Positions 31,386 through 40,433 of a stretch of 64,000 nt of DNA are shown one piece after another; within the stretch, counting starts at the first letter, position 1; the number at the start of each line of letters is the position of its first letter. The notes under the pieces were generated by a model that had not been told where the DNA came from, made no database searches, and saw only the letters and a program-made list of their open reading frames with translations. The translations under genes and the position numbers were made by a program. Source of the stretch: Methylotenera sp. (lineage in GTDB: Bacteria; Pseudomonadota; Gammaproteobacteria; Burkholderiales; Methylophilaceae); assembly GCF_029945705.1 (NCBI RefSeq), contig NZ_JAQSDC010000049.1:1-64000 (forward strand), read 5' to 3'.

Positions 31386-32324
31386 TTACCAACTACGTTT
31401 AATATAGAAGGTAAATTTACGGTCATTAATCACTTGACCATTGTCATCTGTATAATATTTAGTATCAATTGAACATTGCTCTTCACCAAAAGTGCCTGTG
31501 TAATTAAAGCCTGCATTAAAGCCATCAAGCGGTTTGCCAGCCGTTGGTAACGAGAAGTTTCTGTTCAAACCAATCAAATAATCTTTTTGATTTAAGCAGA
31601 TGTCGCTAGAGCGTTGATAACCGACTTTGGCAGCTAAGTTTAAACCTGCAAATGGCAAAGTATTAGCATATTTTAATTCATGATACTCAACACCACTAGT
31701 ATCAGCAGCGGCATTAATCACATTAGCTGGGTTTGTAAAGCTTATAGCGCTTGCTGGATCACGCTTTGTGTTACCAATACCATACCAGTCTGTAAAGGCG
31801 TGATAGAACGTATAGGTGAAGCCGTAAGCAGAAACGTTTAAATTACCTTCAAAAGTGTCTTGGTTTCTATTGTGGTAAGATTTCTCACCTTCTGGATACC
31901 ATACATAGTTACCACCCACACCCAACGTAACTGGGCCAAATGTATGTGCGTAGCCACCGTACCAATCAGTTTCCACATGGTTACCTGACCCTAACGGATT
32001 ACCACTAGGGTCAGTAGCAGTAACGCTTCCTGCAGCTCCTAAAGTTTGTGGGTCAGTGGTTGAAAACCAAGTTCCCAGATAGAAACCACTGCTATGCGCC
32101 CAATCAACACCACCTTGCAACGCAGGGCCACCTCCCCAGTCATTACCACGTGAAATGTAATTAGAATAAACGCCAAGATTATAAGTTAGGGTATAAGCGG
32201 GTGCTGGCTCAGCTACGGCTGGAGCCACCTCTTCTGCTGAAGCATAAGCACAGCTTAATAAAATTGGTGCTGCGCACAGTGCGCTTACTACTTGACGATT
32301 TGTAATCCAACTCAGCGCTTTCAT
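31386..32324 (-). CDS. TorF family putative porin
   Basis: The 312-residue protein has a signal peptide ending CAYASA, followed by an alanine/proline-rich linker and beta-strand repeats rich in aromatic residues. The opening LTYNLGVYSNYISRGNDWGGGPALQGG matches the TorF/TIGR02001 outer membrane family. The last residue is Trp (FYIKRSW), compatible with barrel insertion. Its promoter shares the operator layout found at betB, choX and soxB. It is therefore a candidate outer membrane entry route for choline or betaine; the substrate itself is not shown by the sequence. Confidence 0.75.
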   Translation of the reverse strand: MKALSWITNRQVVSALCAAPILLSCAYASAEEVAPAVAEPAPAYTLTYNLGVYSNYISRGNDWGGGPALQGGVDWAHSSGFYLGTWFSTTDPQTLGAAGSVTATDPSGNPLGSGNHVETDWYGGYAHTFGPVTLGVGGNYVWYPEGEKSYHNRNQDTFEGNLNVSAYGFTYTFYHAFTDWYGIGNTKRDPASAISFTNPANVINAAADTSGVEYHELKYANTLPFAGLNLAAKVGYQRSSDICLNQKDYLIGLNRNFSLPTAGKPLDGFNAGFNYTGTFGEEQCSIDTKYYTDDNGQVINDRKFTFYIKRSW

Positions 32325-32709
32325 TTGATTTCTCCCATAATATTCAAAAGATAAAACTAAACAGACTATATATAAAAATTATATTCAATTATGCAACTTC
32401 ATTATCAAAGAATACTTTAGAAAAAAATTAGTAATTACGACATTAATCATAGCAAAAACGCCGAGCTGGTTTTTTTATTTAAGAATCAGAAATATAATCA
32501 ACTCAATACTGCTAACGCTTAAATGCAATCAAATCTTTGTGAGCATTAAGACTTTTTCATCATGGCTTACAGTAAAAAATAATATCTACAATTATTATTT
32601 CAAAATATGATCTTCGGGACTATCATGTTGTAAACCTTAAGAATTATGTGGCATTGAAAAATATATAAATTGTTAAGCGTTCATTGTAAGTCATCGTGAT
32701 TGGGGTCGT
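32325..32709. other. Intergenic region between the porin and gbdR
   Basis: A very AT-rich divergent spacer of 385 bases. Its left half holds the porin promoter and candidate operator. The right half is the gbdR leader, where I see no paired half-sites at 21 bp spacing and no small gene. Confidence 0.5.
32401..32463 (-). promoter_or_regulatory. Candidate GbdR-type operator and promoter of the porin
   Basis: On the minus strand the weaker half-site CGGCGTTTTT (32463-32454) is followed exactly 21 bp later by TGTCGTAATT (32442-32433). A good -10 box GATAAT (32406-32401) comes 26 bp further. The second half-site is identical to one at choX. Confidence 0.6.
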
Positions 32710-33732
32710 ATGTCTTGTAAGGAAATGTCACAGGTCAGGCATGTTGGGTTCTTGACCCTGAATAATTTTTCTATGATTGCATTTTCGAATGCGATTGAAA
32801 TCCTTCGAATGGCAAACTACTTGCTAGGCCAAGAAGTCTACCAGTGGTCAGTCATCACCCCAGATGGCCTACCCGTTGAGGCAAGTAATGGTTTAGCTTT
32901 TGCCAAAACAACCATGCTAGACAATATCGCCATGCCAGACATGCTGCTTGTTTGTGGTGGCGTGGATGTGCAAACTTCCGTCAATTCAAGCGTTATCAAG
33001 TTAATCACCCAAGCTAGCAAGCAAAATGTATGGTTAGGCAGCTTATGTACTGGTAGTTACGCATTGGCAAAAGCTGGCGTGCTAGATGGCTACAAATGCA
33101 CTATTCATTGGGAGAACATGGCAAGTCTGCGTGAGAAGTTTCCATATATCACCTTTATGGAAGAGCTTTTTGTGATTGACCGTGACCGCTGCACATGCGC
33201 AGGTGGAACAGCGCCGATAGACTTAATGTTGGCATTTGTTTTTGCGAGATTTGGCAAAAATTTAGTGGCTGAAATTTCAGACCAATTTATGGTGGTGCGT
33301 GCAAGAGATAGTAAGGATCAACAGCACATTCCAGTTGCAGCGCGTGTTGGTTATAGCCATAAAGCCTTAGTTGAAGTGTCGGCTTTAATGGAGGCAAATA
33401 TTGAAGAACCTCTGCCGTTGGATGAGCTGGCGCGGCTTGCTGGACTCTCTCAGCGCCATTTACAACGTATGTTTAACCACACGCTTAACATGAGCCCTAT
33501 GCATTACTATTTGAACCTTAGGTTAAGGCGTGCTAGATCTTTGCTTTTACAAACGGAGATGTCGATTATGAGCATTACGGTCGCCTGCGGATTTCAGTCT
33601 TCCTGTCACTTCAGCAAATCATACCGCACGCTGTTTGGCTACTCGCCAAGCAAGGAAAGACGTAAGAACCAGCATACGCCAGCTATTCATTCACTTACCA
33701 GCAACACCAATATGCACATAAGTCATACCTAA
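32710..33732 (+). CDS. gbdR: AraC family transcriptional regulator, GbdR-like
   Basis: The protein has an N-terminal DJ-1/PfpI-like sensor domain (about residues 10-190, with GSLCTGSYALAKAG as the nucleophile-elbow equivalent) and a C-terminal AraC DNA-binding domain (about 220-320). That domain contains LARLAGLSQRHLQRMF and a second helix-turn-helix at ITVACGFQSSCHFSKSYR. This GlxA/ArgR-like architecture is that of GbdR, which activates glycine betaine and dimethylglycine catabolic genes in Pseudomonas. Its place inside the cluster supports that role. The first ATG has GGGG 4 bases upstream; M6 is an alternative start. Confidence 0.8.
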   Translation: MSCKEMSQVRHVGFLTLNNFSMIAFSNAIEILRMANYLLGQEVYQWSVITPDGLPVEASNGLAFAKTTMLDNIAMPDMLLVCGGVDVQTSVNSSVIKLITQASKQNVWLGSLCTGSYALAKAGVLDGYKCTIHWENMASLREKFPYITFMEELFVIDRDRCTCAGGTAPIDLMLAFVFARFGKNLVAEISDQFMVVRARDSKDQQHIPVAARVGYSHKALVEVSALMEANIEEPLPLDELARLAGLSQRHLQRMFNHTLNMSPMHYYLNLRLRRARSLLLQTEMSIMSITVACGFQSSCHFSKSYRTLFGYSPSKERRKNQHTPAIHSLTSNTNMHISHT

Positions 33733-33760
33733 AATGACTTTTCATGCGCCGTGATTCACA

Positions 33761-33822
33761 TGTCGTGATTTAACAAGATTCTGTCGTAATTCTTTATTTA
33801 AATGTTGACTACTCGCTATATT
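33761..33822 (+). promoter_or_regulatory. Candidate GbdR-type operator and promoter of choX
   Basis: Half-sites TGTCGTGATT (33761-33770) and TGTCGTAATT (33782-33791) lie exactly 21 bp apart, with a -10-like TATATT (33817-33822) 25 bp further and no good -35. A poor -35 next to the proximal site is typical of AraC-activated promoters. The first half-site is preceded by TCACA, as at soxB. Confidence 0.7.
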
Positions 33823-33932
33823 TTACTACCTGTAACAAAACTTTCTTATTAGTGAGAGTTTCAGTGCGATAACGGGCGTGGTTTAACCATGCTATCTTCT
33901 TTGGGTACGATCAATTTTACGTAGGAGCTAAA

Positions 33933-34922
33933 ATGAATCACTTTGCAAAATCTGTTTTAATCGCCGCACTATTCCCTCTAGCCTTTACTGCCTGCGGCAA
34001 AAAGGAAAGTGAAGTTTCCACTCCTGCGGCCACTGCAGCAGCATCAAGTACTGGCGAAGCTGCTAGTTGTAGTGCTGTAAAATTTGCTGATATTGGCTGG
34101 ACTGACATTACCGCAACCACCGCACTCTCCTCTGTCGTTTTAGAAGGTTTAGGTTACAAACCTGTTTCTACTATTGCATCTGTACCCATTGCATTTGCTG
34201 GCATTAAAAAGAGTCAGATTGATGTTTTCCTTGGTTACTGGTCACCATCAATGACACCAATCGTTGAGCCGTTTCTTAAAGACATTAAAGTACTCGAAAA
34301 ACCTAACTTGGTTGGCGCCAAATATACTTTAGCCGTACCTACTTACGCCTATGAAGCTGGTTTAAAAAGCTTTGCTGATATTGCTAAATTTAAAGATAAC
34401 CTTGAAGGCAAAATGTACGGCATCGAGCCAGGTAATGACGGCAATAAAATCATTGCAGATATGATTACTAAAAATGCATTTGGCCTTAAAGATTTCAAAA
34501 TGGTTGAATCTAGCGAGGCGGGCATGTTGACTGAGGTTAGTCGCTCAGTTAAAAATAAGAAATGGATTGTATTCTTAGGTTGGGCACCTCATCCAATGAA
34601 TGTACAACAAGACATTACTTACCTAAGCGGTGGTGACGACTTCTTTGGTGCAAATTATGGCGAAGCAAAAGTGTACACCGTGACAGCCACTGATTTAGGA
34701 ACACGTTGCCCGAATGTGAATAAACTCGTTACCAATTTAGAGTTTAATTTGGACATGGAAAACCAAGTGATGCTGCCAATTATGGATAAAACAGCACCTA
34801 ATGAAGCGGCAAAAGCTTGGTTAACTAAAAATCCTGCCGTGTTAGACAAATGGTTAGATGGTGTAAATACTTTAGACGGTAAACCTGGTTTAGAAGCGGT
34901 GAAAAAATACTTAGGCGTTTAA
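33933..34922 (+). CDS. choX: Choline/glycine betaine ABC transporter, substrate-binding lipoprotein
   Basis: This is a type II periplasmic binding protein of the ChoX/ProX/OpuAC group. The N terminus is a lipoprotein signal with the cysteine at residue 21 (LAFTAC), then an Ala/Ser/Thr linker. Aromatic residues expected to form the cage round a quaternary amine are visible in DIGWTDI, LGYWSPSM, AVPTYAYEAG and LGWAPHPMN. That pattern resembles the four-aromatic site of ChoX. Choline or betaine are the likely ligands. It has an AGGAG ribosome binding site and a terminator behind it. The ATPase and permease are about 18-20 kb downstream. Confidence 0.8.
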   Translation: MNHFAKSVLIAALFPLAFTACGKKESEVSTPAATAAASSTGEAASCSAVKFADIGWTDITATTALSSVVLEGLGYKPVSTIASVPIAFAGIKKSQIDVFLGYWSPSMTPIVEPFLKDIKVLEKPNLVGAKYTLAVPTYAYEAGLKSFADIAKFKDNLEGKMYGIEPGNDGNKIIADMITKNAFGLKDFKMVESSEAGMLTEVSRSVKNKKWIVFLGWAPHPMNVQQDITYLSGGDDFFGANYGEAKVYTVTATDLGTRCPNVNKLVTNLEFNLDMENQVMLPIMDKTAPNEAAKAWLTKNPAVLDKWLDGVNTLDGKPGLEAVKKYLGV

Positions 34923-34950
34923 ATCCAAGTAATATAAATTAAGTCATATT

Positions 34951-34991
34951 AAAAAGGCCATAACAGTATTTAGCTGTCATGGCCTTTTTTT
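34951..34991 (+). terminator. Terminator after choX
   Basis: A long stem (AAAAAGGCCAT-A-ACAG pairing with CTGT-C-ATGGCCTTTTT, one A-C mismatch) ends in seven T residues, 28 bases after the choX stop. It makes choX a single-gene transcript. Confidence 0.85.
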
Positions 34992-35085
34992 CGTGCTGCT
35001 ATCCTATTACTTTTCAACTAATCACCAAGGTCGTAGACGCAACGCGTTAACGCTTGATTATTTTATGTTGGCTTAAAACGTCACA

Positions 35086-35149
35086 TGTCGTAAAAAGCCA
35101 AGAAACAGTCTGATGTAGCACATTAAACAAAGCGCTGAAACAGCAGAAT
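35086..35149 (+). promoter_or_regulatory. Candidate GbdR-type operator and promoter of the sox-dgc-gbc run
   Basis: Half-sites TGTCGTAAAA (35086-35095) and AGTCTGATGT (35107-35116) are 21 bp apart, with a weak -10-like CAGAAT (35144-35149) 27 bp further. TCACATGTCGT here is identical over 11 bases to the choX site. The second half-site is the weakest of the set. Confidence 0.55.
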
Positions 35150-35191
35150 GTAAATTAACAACTAGTGTTTTAGATTATCGCCGGAGGCCGC

Positions 35192-36445
35192 TTGAAAAAA
35201 GATTATTCCATTTGGAAACTACTCTCACAAGGGTTAAAACATCACGAAGGATGGACGCCAGCTTGGCGCAGCCCTGAAATTAAATCTTCCTATGACGTAG
35301 TGATTATTGGCGCTGGTGGTCATGGTTTAGCCACAGCTTACTATCTCGCTAAAGAGCATGGTATTAAAAATATTGCGGTATTAGAAAAAGGCTATTTAGG
35401 GGGCGGTAATACTGCGCGCAACACCACGATTGTCCGCTCTAATTACCTTTGGGATGAAGCCGCCATGCTTTATGAGCACTCACTCAAGCTGTGGGAAGGA
35501 TTGACCGAAGATATTAACTATAACGTGATGTTTAGTCAGCGCGGTGTGTTCAATTTAGGCCATACACTGCAAGATATGCGCGATATTGAGCGTCGTGTGA
35601 ACGCCAATAATCTAAACGGTATTGATGCCTTGGCGTTGAATGCGCAAGAAGTGAAAGACCGTATTCCAATGATTAACATCTCTAAGGACACGCGCTTTCC
35701 AATTATGGGCGCAAGTTTTCAACCTCGCGCAGGGGTGGCTAGGCACGATGCTGTTGCTTGGGGCTTTGCTCGTGCGGCGAGCAATTACGGAGTTGATATT
35801 ATCGAAAACTGTGAAGTGACCGCGATGGATATTGTTAATTCAGCCATTAAAGGTTTACAAACAAGTAAAGGTTATATTTCAACATCAAAAGTTGGCTGTG
35901 TGACAGCAGGCCATTCATCAGTGATGGCAAAAGCTGCTGGTATCCGCATGCCGCTTGAAAGTCATCCGCTACAAGCGTTTGTTTCCGAGTCACTCAAACC
36001 TATATTAGATACGGTGGTGATGTCTAATGCAGTGCATGGTTATGTGAGTCAATCAGATAAAGGTGAGCTTGTGATTGGCGCAGGCATTGACCATTACACT
36101 AGCTATGCCCAGCGTGGCAGCCCACATGTAATTGAGCACACCGCAGCCGCGATTATCGAACTATTTCCGATGTTTTCACGCGTACGCATGAATCGCCAGT
36201 GGGGTGGCATTGTTGACACAACGCCTGATGCCTGCCCGATTATCAGTAAGACTAAAGTCAAAGGCTTGTACTTTAACTGTGGCTGGGGGACAGGTGGCTT
36301 TAAAGCAACGCCTGGGTCTGGCAATGTATTCGCCCACACCATTGCTCATGATGAACCACACCCATTAAACGCTGCATTCACGCTTGACCGTTTCCATACA
36401 GGTCATTTGATTGACGAGCATGGTGCGGCTGGTGTTGCGCATTAA
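35192..36445 (+). CDS. soxB: Sarcosine oxidase, beta subunit
   Basis: SoxB is the catalytic flavin subunit of heterotetrameric sarcosine oxidase, which demethylates sarcosine to glycine. The FAD site [18 protein letters not shown] starts near residue 35. The [13 protein letters not shown] segment holds the His expected to carry covalent FMN in this family. [15 protein letters not shown] and [15 protein letters not shown] are further family motifs. The start is a TTG with GGAGG 4 bases before it. Length is 417 residues. It is the first gene of a long same-strand run through gbcB with no gap over about 105 bases. Confidence 0.93.
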   Translation: MKKDYSIWKLLSQGLKHHEGWTPAWRSPEIKSSYDVVIIGAGGHGLATAYYLAKEHGIKNIAVLEKGYLGGGNTARNTTIVRSNYLWDEAAMLYEHSLKLWEGLTEDINYNVMFSQRGVFNLGHTLQDMRDIERRVNANNLNGIDALALNAQEVKDRIPMINISKDTRFPIMGASFQPRAGVARHDAVAWGFARAASNYGVDIIENCEVTAMDIVNSAIKGLQTSKGYISTSKVGCVTAGHSSVMAKAAGIRMPLESHPLQAFVSESLKPILDTVVMSNAVHGYVSQSDKGELVIGAGIDHYTSYAQRGSPHVIEHTAAAIIELFPMFSRVRMNRQWGGIVDTTPDACPIISKTKVKGLYFNCGWGTGGFKATPGSGNVFAHTIAHDEPHPLNAAFTLDRFHTGHLIDEHGAAGVAH

Positions 36446-36469
36446 AGCTTAAGCTAAAAAGGAAAAATC

Positions 36470-36769
36470 ATGTTTGTTATTAAATGCCCGCATTGTTTTG
36501 AAGCGCGAGAAGAAGAAGAGTTTAGCTATGGTGGCGAGGCCTTTGTCGCACGCCCAACATCACCCGAAACTGAAAGCGAAGAAAGTTGGGGCGATTACTT
36601 GTTTATGAAACGAAATCCGAAAGGTTGGCACTGGGAAATGTGGGGACATAGCACAGGTTGTCGTAAGTTTTTTGTATTAAAGCGCAACACTGCAAATCAC
36701 ACCACAGTAGGCGCTTGGACATTGGCTGAAGCTCGTAAAATTTATGATGCAGAAGAGGCAACAGCATGA
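36470..36769 (+). CDS. soxD: Sarcosine oxidase, delta subunit
   Basis: SoxD is the small zinc-binding subunit of the heterotetrameric enzyme. At 99 residues it has the expected CPHC motif at residues 6-9 and the later HSTGCRKFF segment, which supply zinc ligands, plus the EESWGDYLFMKRNPKG core. Its stop overlaps the soxA ATG (ATGA), implying translational coupling. Confidence 0.93.
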   Translation: MFVIKCPHCFEAREEEEFSYGGEAFVARPTSPETESEESWGDYLFMKRNPKGWHWEMWGHSTGCRKFFVLKRNTANHTTVGAWTLAEARKIYDAEEATA

Positions 36770-39700
36770 GCAACAGAATCAGTCATAAGAATAGTCGCGT
36801 TGATTTAAACCGCCCACTTACATTTACTTTTGATGGTCAAAGCTATCAAGGCTTTGCAGGTGATACCCTTGCTTCTGCGCTGCTTGCTAATGGTGTTAAA
36901 GTGGTTGCACGCAGTTTTAAATATGGGCGCCCTCGCGGTATTATTGGTTCGGGCGCAGAAGAGCCTAACGCTCTCGTGCAAATCGACGTTGGCGCACGTA
37001 CAACCCCAGATTTAAAAGCTACTCAAGTTGAATTGTATGATGGTTTAGTGGCGGGCCGTACCAGCGGCTGGCCATCGTTAGCGTTCGATCTTAAAAGTGT
37101 AGGCGGTAAATTCTCACGCTTTATGCCTGCAGGCTTTTACTATAAAACTTTTAAATGGCCAACTAAGCTTTGGCCGTTCTATGAAGACATTATTCGCCGC
37201 GCAGCGGGTTATGGTAAATCACCTATTGAAGCAGATACGGAAACTTACGACCATCAGCATCATCACGTAGATTTGCTTGTGGTTGGCGGCGGCGCGACTG
37301 GTTTGCTAGCCGCGCTGTTAGCTGGACGTAGCGGCTTAAAAGTTTTATTGGTTGATGACCAATCTGAACTTGGTGGCTATTTGCTCTCTATGCCTAATAT
37401 ATTGATTGGTGGTGTAAGCGCAAGTACATGGTCAGCTAACATCATTAATGAGTTGCAGAGCTTGCCTAACGTATCCACTCTTTCTCGTACCACGGCCTTT
37501 GCCCTGCATGACATGAACATGATTCAAGCGGTAGAGTTACTGCAAGACCATCTGCCTCATGCAGCAAGAAACAATGCACAACGCCGCGAACGCTTGCATC
37601 GCATTCGTGCGTCTAAAGTAGTGTTGGCGACGGGGGCATTTGAGCGCCCTTTAGTATTCGGCAATAACGACCTGCCAGGCATTATGACGGCTTCTGCGTT
37701 AACCACTTATCTAAACCGCTATGGCGTTGCTTGTGGCAAAAATGCAGTGATTATGACGAGCAATGACTTAGTCTATCAAGGTGCGGTTGACTTGGCTGAG
37801 GCTGGTATTACGGTAACCATAGTTGACACTAGAGAACAGATTAACCCTGAATGGGCTGCTAAAACGAATCAATTAGGTATTAAAGTGTATGTTGGTTATG
37901 GCATTAGCGAGGCGGTTGGTTCTGGCGCGGTGCAAGGCGTACAATTAGTTAAATTAGGTAGCTTAAAAAATGTCGTCACAGCTAAAGGCCCTTATGTGCC
38001 ATGCGATGTTTTAGCTAGCTCTGGCGGATTGTCTCCTACTGTGCACTTGTTCTGCCACGATGGTGGTCGCCCACAATGGGATGATGCTCGTCTAGCATTT
38101 GTGGTTTCTGCTAACGGCCGTGCCAAAGATGGCATTTTCTGTGTAGGCGCAATTACAGGTGTGTTTGCCTTACAAGAAGGCTTAGCCAAAACGCATGACA
38201 CCATTGCAGAGCTTTTAACTGGCCTTGGTAAAACAATCAATGCCTCAGGATTAGTATTAGAAACCGATGAAATTGCTGTCACGCCAGCGCGTCGTATATT
38301 TAATGTGCCTGATGGTAAAGATGGATATGGTGCTAAAGCTTTTGTAGACTTTCAGAATGATGTTGCTGTCACAGATATTCACCTAGCTGTACGTGAAAAT
38401 TATCGTTCAATTGAGCATATCAAACGCTACACCGCACTGGGTTTTGGTACGGACCAAGGTAAGTTATCCAACGTTAATGGCTTTGCTATTGCCGCTGAGG
38501 CTTTGGGTAAAACAATTCCAGAAGTTGGCACAACCACTTATCGCCCTGCTTACACGCCAGTTTCATTTGGAGCATTAGCTGGTGCGCATGTCGGTGATAG
38601 TTTTGAACCTCGCCGTTATACCGCAGTGCAAACCACGCATGAACGCTATGGCGCGGAGTTTGAGCCAGTCGGTCAATGGATGCGCCCTTGGTACTTTCCT
38701 AAACCGGGTGAAGATATTCACGCAGCAGTCAATCGCGAATGCTTAGCCACACGAAATAGTGTGGGTATGTTAGATGCTTCTACTTTAGGAAAAATCGACA
38801 TTCGCGGTAAAGATGTACGTGAGTTTTTAAACCGCATCTATGCCAACGCATGGTCACAACTTGCGGTAGGGAAATGCCGTTACGGCTTAATGTTAGATGA
38901 AGCTGGCATGGTGATGGATGACGGTGTGACAGCTTGCATTTCTGACACACACTTTTTAATGACCACAACATCTGGCGGCGCAGCCCGTGTGATGACTTGG
39001 CTAGAAAAATGGCACCAAACTGAATGGCCTGAGCTAGAAGTGTATATGACCTCTGTGACTGACCATTGGACAACCGCCGCTTTAGTTGGCCCCAAAAGCC
39101 GAGAAGTATTAGCTAAACTTTGCACTGATATTGACTTATCAAAAGAAGCATTCAAGTTTATGGATTGGCGCGATGGCAAAGTTGCAGGCGTGCCTGCACG
39201 CGTGTTTCGTATCAGCTTCTCTGGTGAGTTAGCTTATGAAGTCAACGTTGACGCAAGTTATGGTGATTACATTTGGAACGAGCTTATGAAGGCAGGTAAG
39301 GAGTTTGACATTACGCCTTATGGTACTGAAACCATGCATGTGTTACGTGCAGAAAAAGGCTTCATTATCGTTGGGCAAGATACTGATGGTTCAGTCACGC
39401 CGTTTGACTTGGACATGGCGTGGGCAGTCGGTATGAAAAAACCTTACAGCTTCTTAGGAAAACGTTCACTTGCACGGTCTGATACTAGCCGCACTGACCG
39501 TAAACAATTGGTTGGTTTGCTACCAGAAGACCCTAATGTAGTACTGAAAGAAGGCGCACAACTAATTAATTCGTCAGATATTACGCCACCAGTCGCCATG
39601 TTAGGTCATGTAACGTCTAGCTACCACAGCGCATTTCTTGGTCGCTCTATCGCCATGGGGTTTGTGATTGATGGCATTAAGCGTCGCGATGAAGAAGGCA

Positions 39701-39798
39701 ACAATATCGTTTACGCATGGGCAGAAGGTAAAGCCGTTAAAGTGAAAATCGTTTCATACGTGTTTGTTGATGCAGAAGGAGCGCGACATAATGCTTAA
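36766..39798 (+). CDS. soxA: Sarcosine oxidase, alpha subunit
   Basis: SoxA (1010 residues, normal length) has an N-terminal ferredoxin-like fold without cluster cysteines (about 10-90), a NAD-binding domain starting LLVVGGGATGLLAALLAG near residue 168, and a C-terminal GcvT-like folate domain (about 620-1000). The folate domain catches the methyl carbon as 5,10-methylene-tetrahydrofolate. This is important here, because GlyA encoded four genes later can use that product together with the glycine formed. Confidence 0.95.
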   Translation: MSNRISHKNSRVDLNRPLTFTFDGQSYQGFAGDTLASALLANGVKVVARSFKYGRPRGIIGSGAEEPNALVQIDVGARTTPDLKATQVELYDGLVAGRTSGWPSLAFDLKSVGGKFSRFMPAGFYYKTFKWPTKLWPFYEDIIRRAAGYGKSPIEADTETYDHQHHHVDLLVVGGGATGLLAALLAGRSGLKVLLVDDQSELGGYLLSMPNILIGGVSASTWSANIINELQSLPNVSTLSRTTAFALHDMNMIQAVELLQDHLPHAARNNAQRRERLHRIRASKVVLATGAFERPLVFGNNDLPGIMTASALTTYLNRYGVACGKNAVIMTSNDLVYQGAVDLAEAGITVTIVDTREQINPEWAAKTNQLGIKVYVGYGISEAVGSGAVQGVQLVKLGSLKNVVTAKGPYVPCDVLASSGGLSPTVHLFCHDGGRPQWDDARLAFVVSANGRAKDGIFCVGAITGVFALQEGLAKTHDTIAELLTGLGKTINASGLVLETDEIAVTPARRIFNVPDGKDGYGAKAFVDFQNDVAVTDIHLAVRENYRSIEHIKRYTALGFGTDQGKLSNVNGFAIAAEALGKTIPEVGTTTYRPAYTPVSFGALAGAHVGDSFEPRRYTAVQTTHERYGAEFEPVGQWMRPWYFPKPGEDIHAAVNRECLATRNSVGMLDASTLGKIDIRGKDVREFLNRIYANAWSQLAVGKCRYGLMLDEAGMVMDDGVTACISDTHFLMTTTSGGAARVMTWLEKWHQTEWPELEVYMTSVTDHWTTAALVGPKSREVLAKLCTDIDLSKEAFKFMDWRDGKVAGVPARVFRISFSGELAYEVNVDASYGDYIWNELMKAGKEFDITPYGTETMHVLRAEKGFIIVGQDTDGSVTPFDLDMAWAVGMKKPYSFLGKRSLARSDTSRTDRKQLVGLLPEDPNVVLKEGAQLINSSDITPPVAMLGHVTSSYHSAFLGRSIAMGFVIDGIKRRDEEGNNIVYAWAEGKAVKVKIVSYVFVDAEGARHNA

Positions 39799-40429
39799 CT
39801 CAACTACTACCAACATCTCCGAATTCAGCCCTGTTATGCAATCACCATTGCATCCATTTGGCTTAACTTCAAAACAAGAAAAAGTAAATGATGGCAAAGG
39901 CGTATGGGCGAATGAAATTCCACTATTAGGTTATATTAGCCTGCGTGGAAATTCGCAAAATGCGGCATTTGTTAATGCAGTCAACTCAGCACTCAATGTC
40001 GCACTGCCAACGCAAGCTTGCAGTATGAGTTATACAGCGTGGGGTTCTATTCTTTGGCTTTCCCCAGATGAATGGTTAATCACTTGCAAACGCGATCAAC
40101 GCGCCTCGTTGCAAGGTGCACTTGAAACAGCATTGGCAGACATTCACAGCCAAGTCGTTGATAACTCTGGTGGGTATACCACGGTTTTACTTAAAGGTAA
40201 AAATGCCAGTGAAGTATTGCACCACTGCACGGTGTATGACCTCAACATGCTACAAGCAGGCAAGGTAGTAGGCACAACTTTCGGTAAATTGAACTTTTAC
40301 CTGCATCAACATGAAGATGGGTACTACTTAGTGTTTCGTCGTAGTTTTGCAGACTATATCTGGCGTTATCTCGAGCGCAGCGCCCTGCCCTATGGCTTTG
40401 GCATTGCTCAACTAAACGACGGGTTGTAA
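39791..40429 (+). CDS. soxG: Sarcosine oxidase, gamma subunit
   Basis: SoxG completes the SoxBDAG heterotetramer and is related to the C-terminal folate-binding domain of GcvT. I place the start at the ATG at 39791, which overlaps the soxA stop by 8 bases and is preceded by AAGGAG, giving 212 residues. Family segments include AWGSILWLSPDEWLITC and DNSGGYTTVLLKGKNA. The next gene begins 4 bases after its stop. Confidence 0.9.
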   Translation: MLNSTTTNISEFSPVMQSPLHPFGLTSKQEKVNDGKGVWANEIPLLGYISLRGNSQNAAFVNAVNSALNVALPTQACSMSYTAWGSILWLSPDEWLITCKRDQRASLQGALETALADIHSQVVDNSGGYTTVLLKGKNASEVLHHCTVYDLNMLQAGKVVGTTFGKLNFYLHQHEDGYYLVFRRSFADYIWRYLERSALPYGFGIAQLNDGL

Positions 40430-40433
40430 CAGC

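Noticed and set aside
32325-32709. Small RNA or small gene in the porin-gbdR spacer
   Set aside because: No terminator-like hairpin, convincing promoter for a separate RNA, or reading frame with a ribosome binding site was seen beyond the porin promoter.
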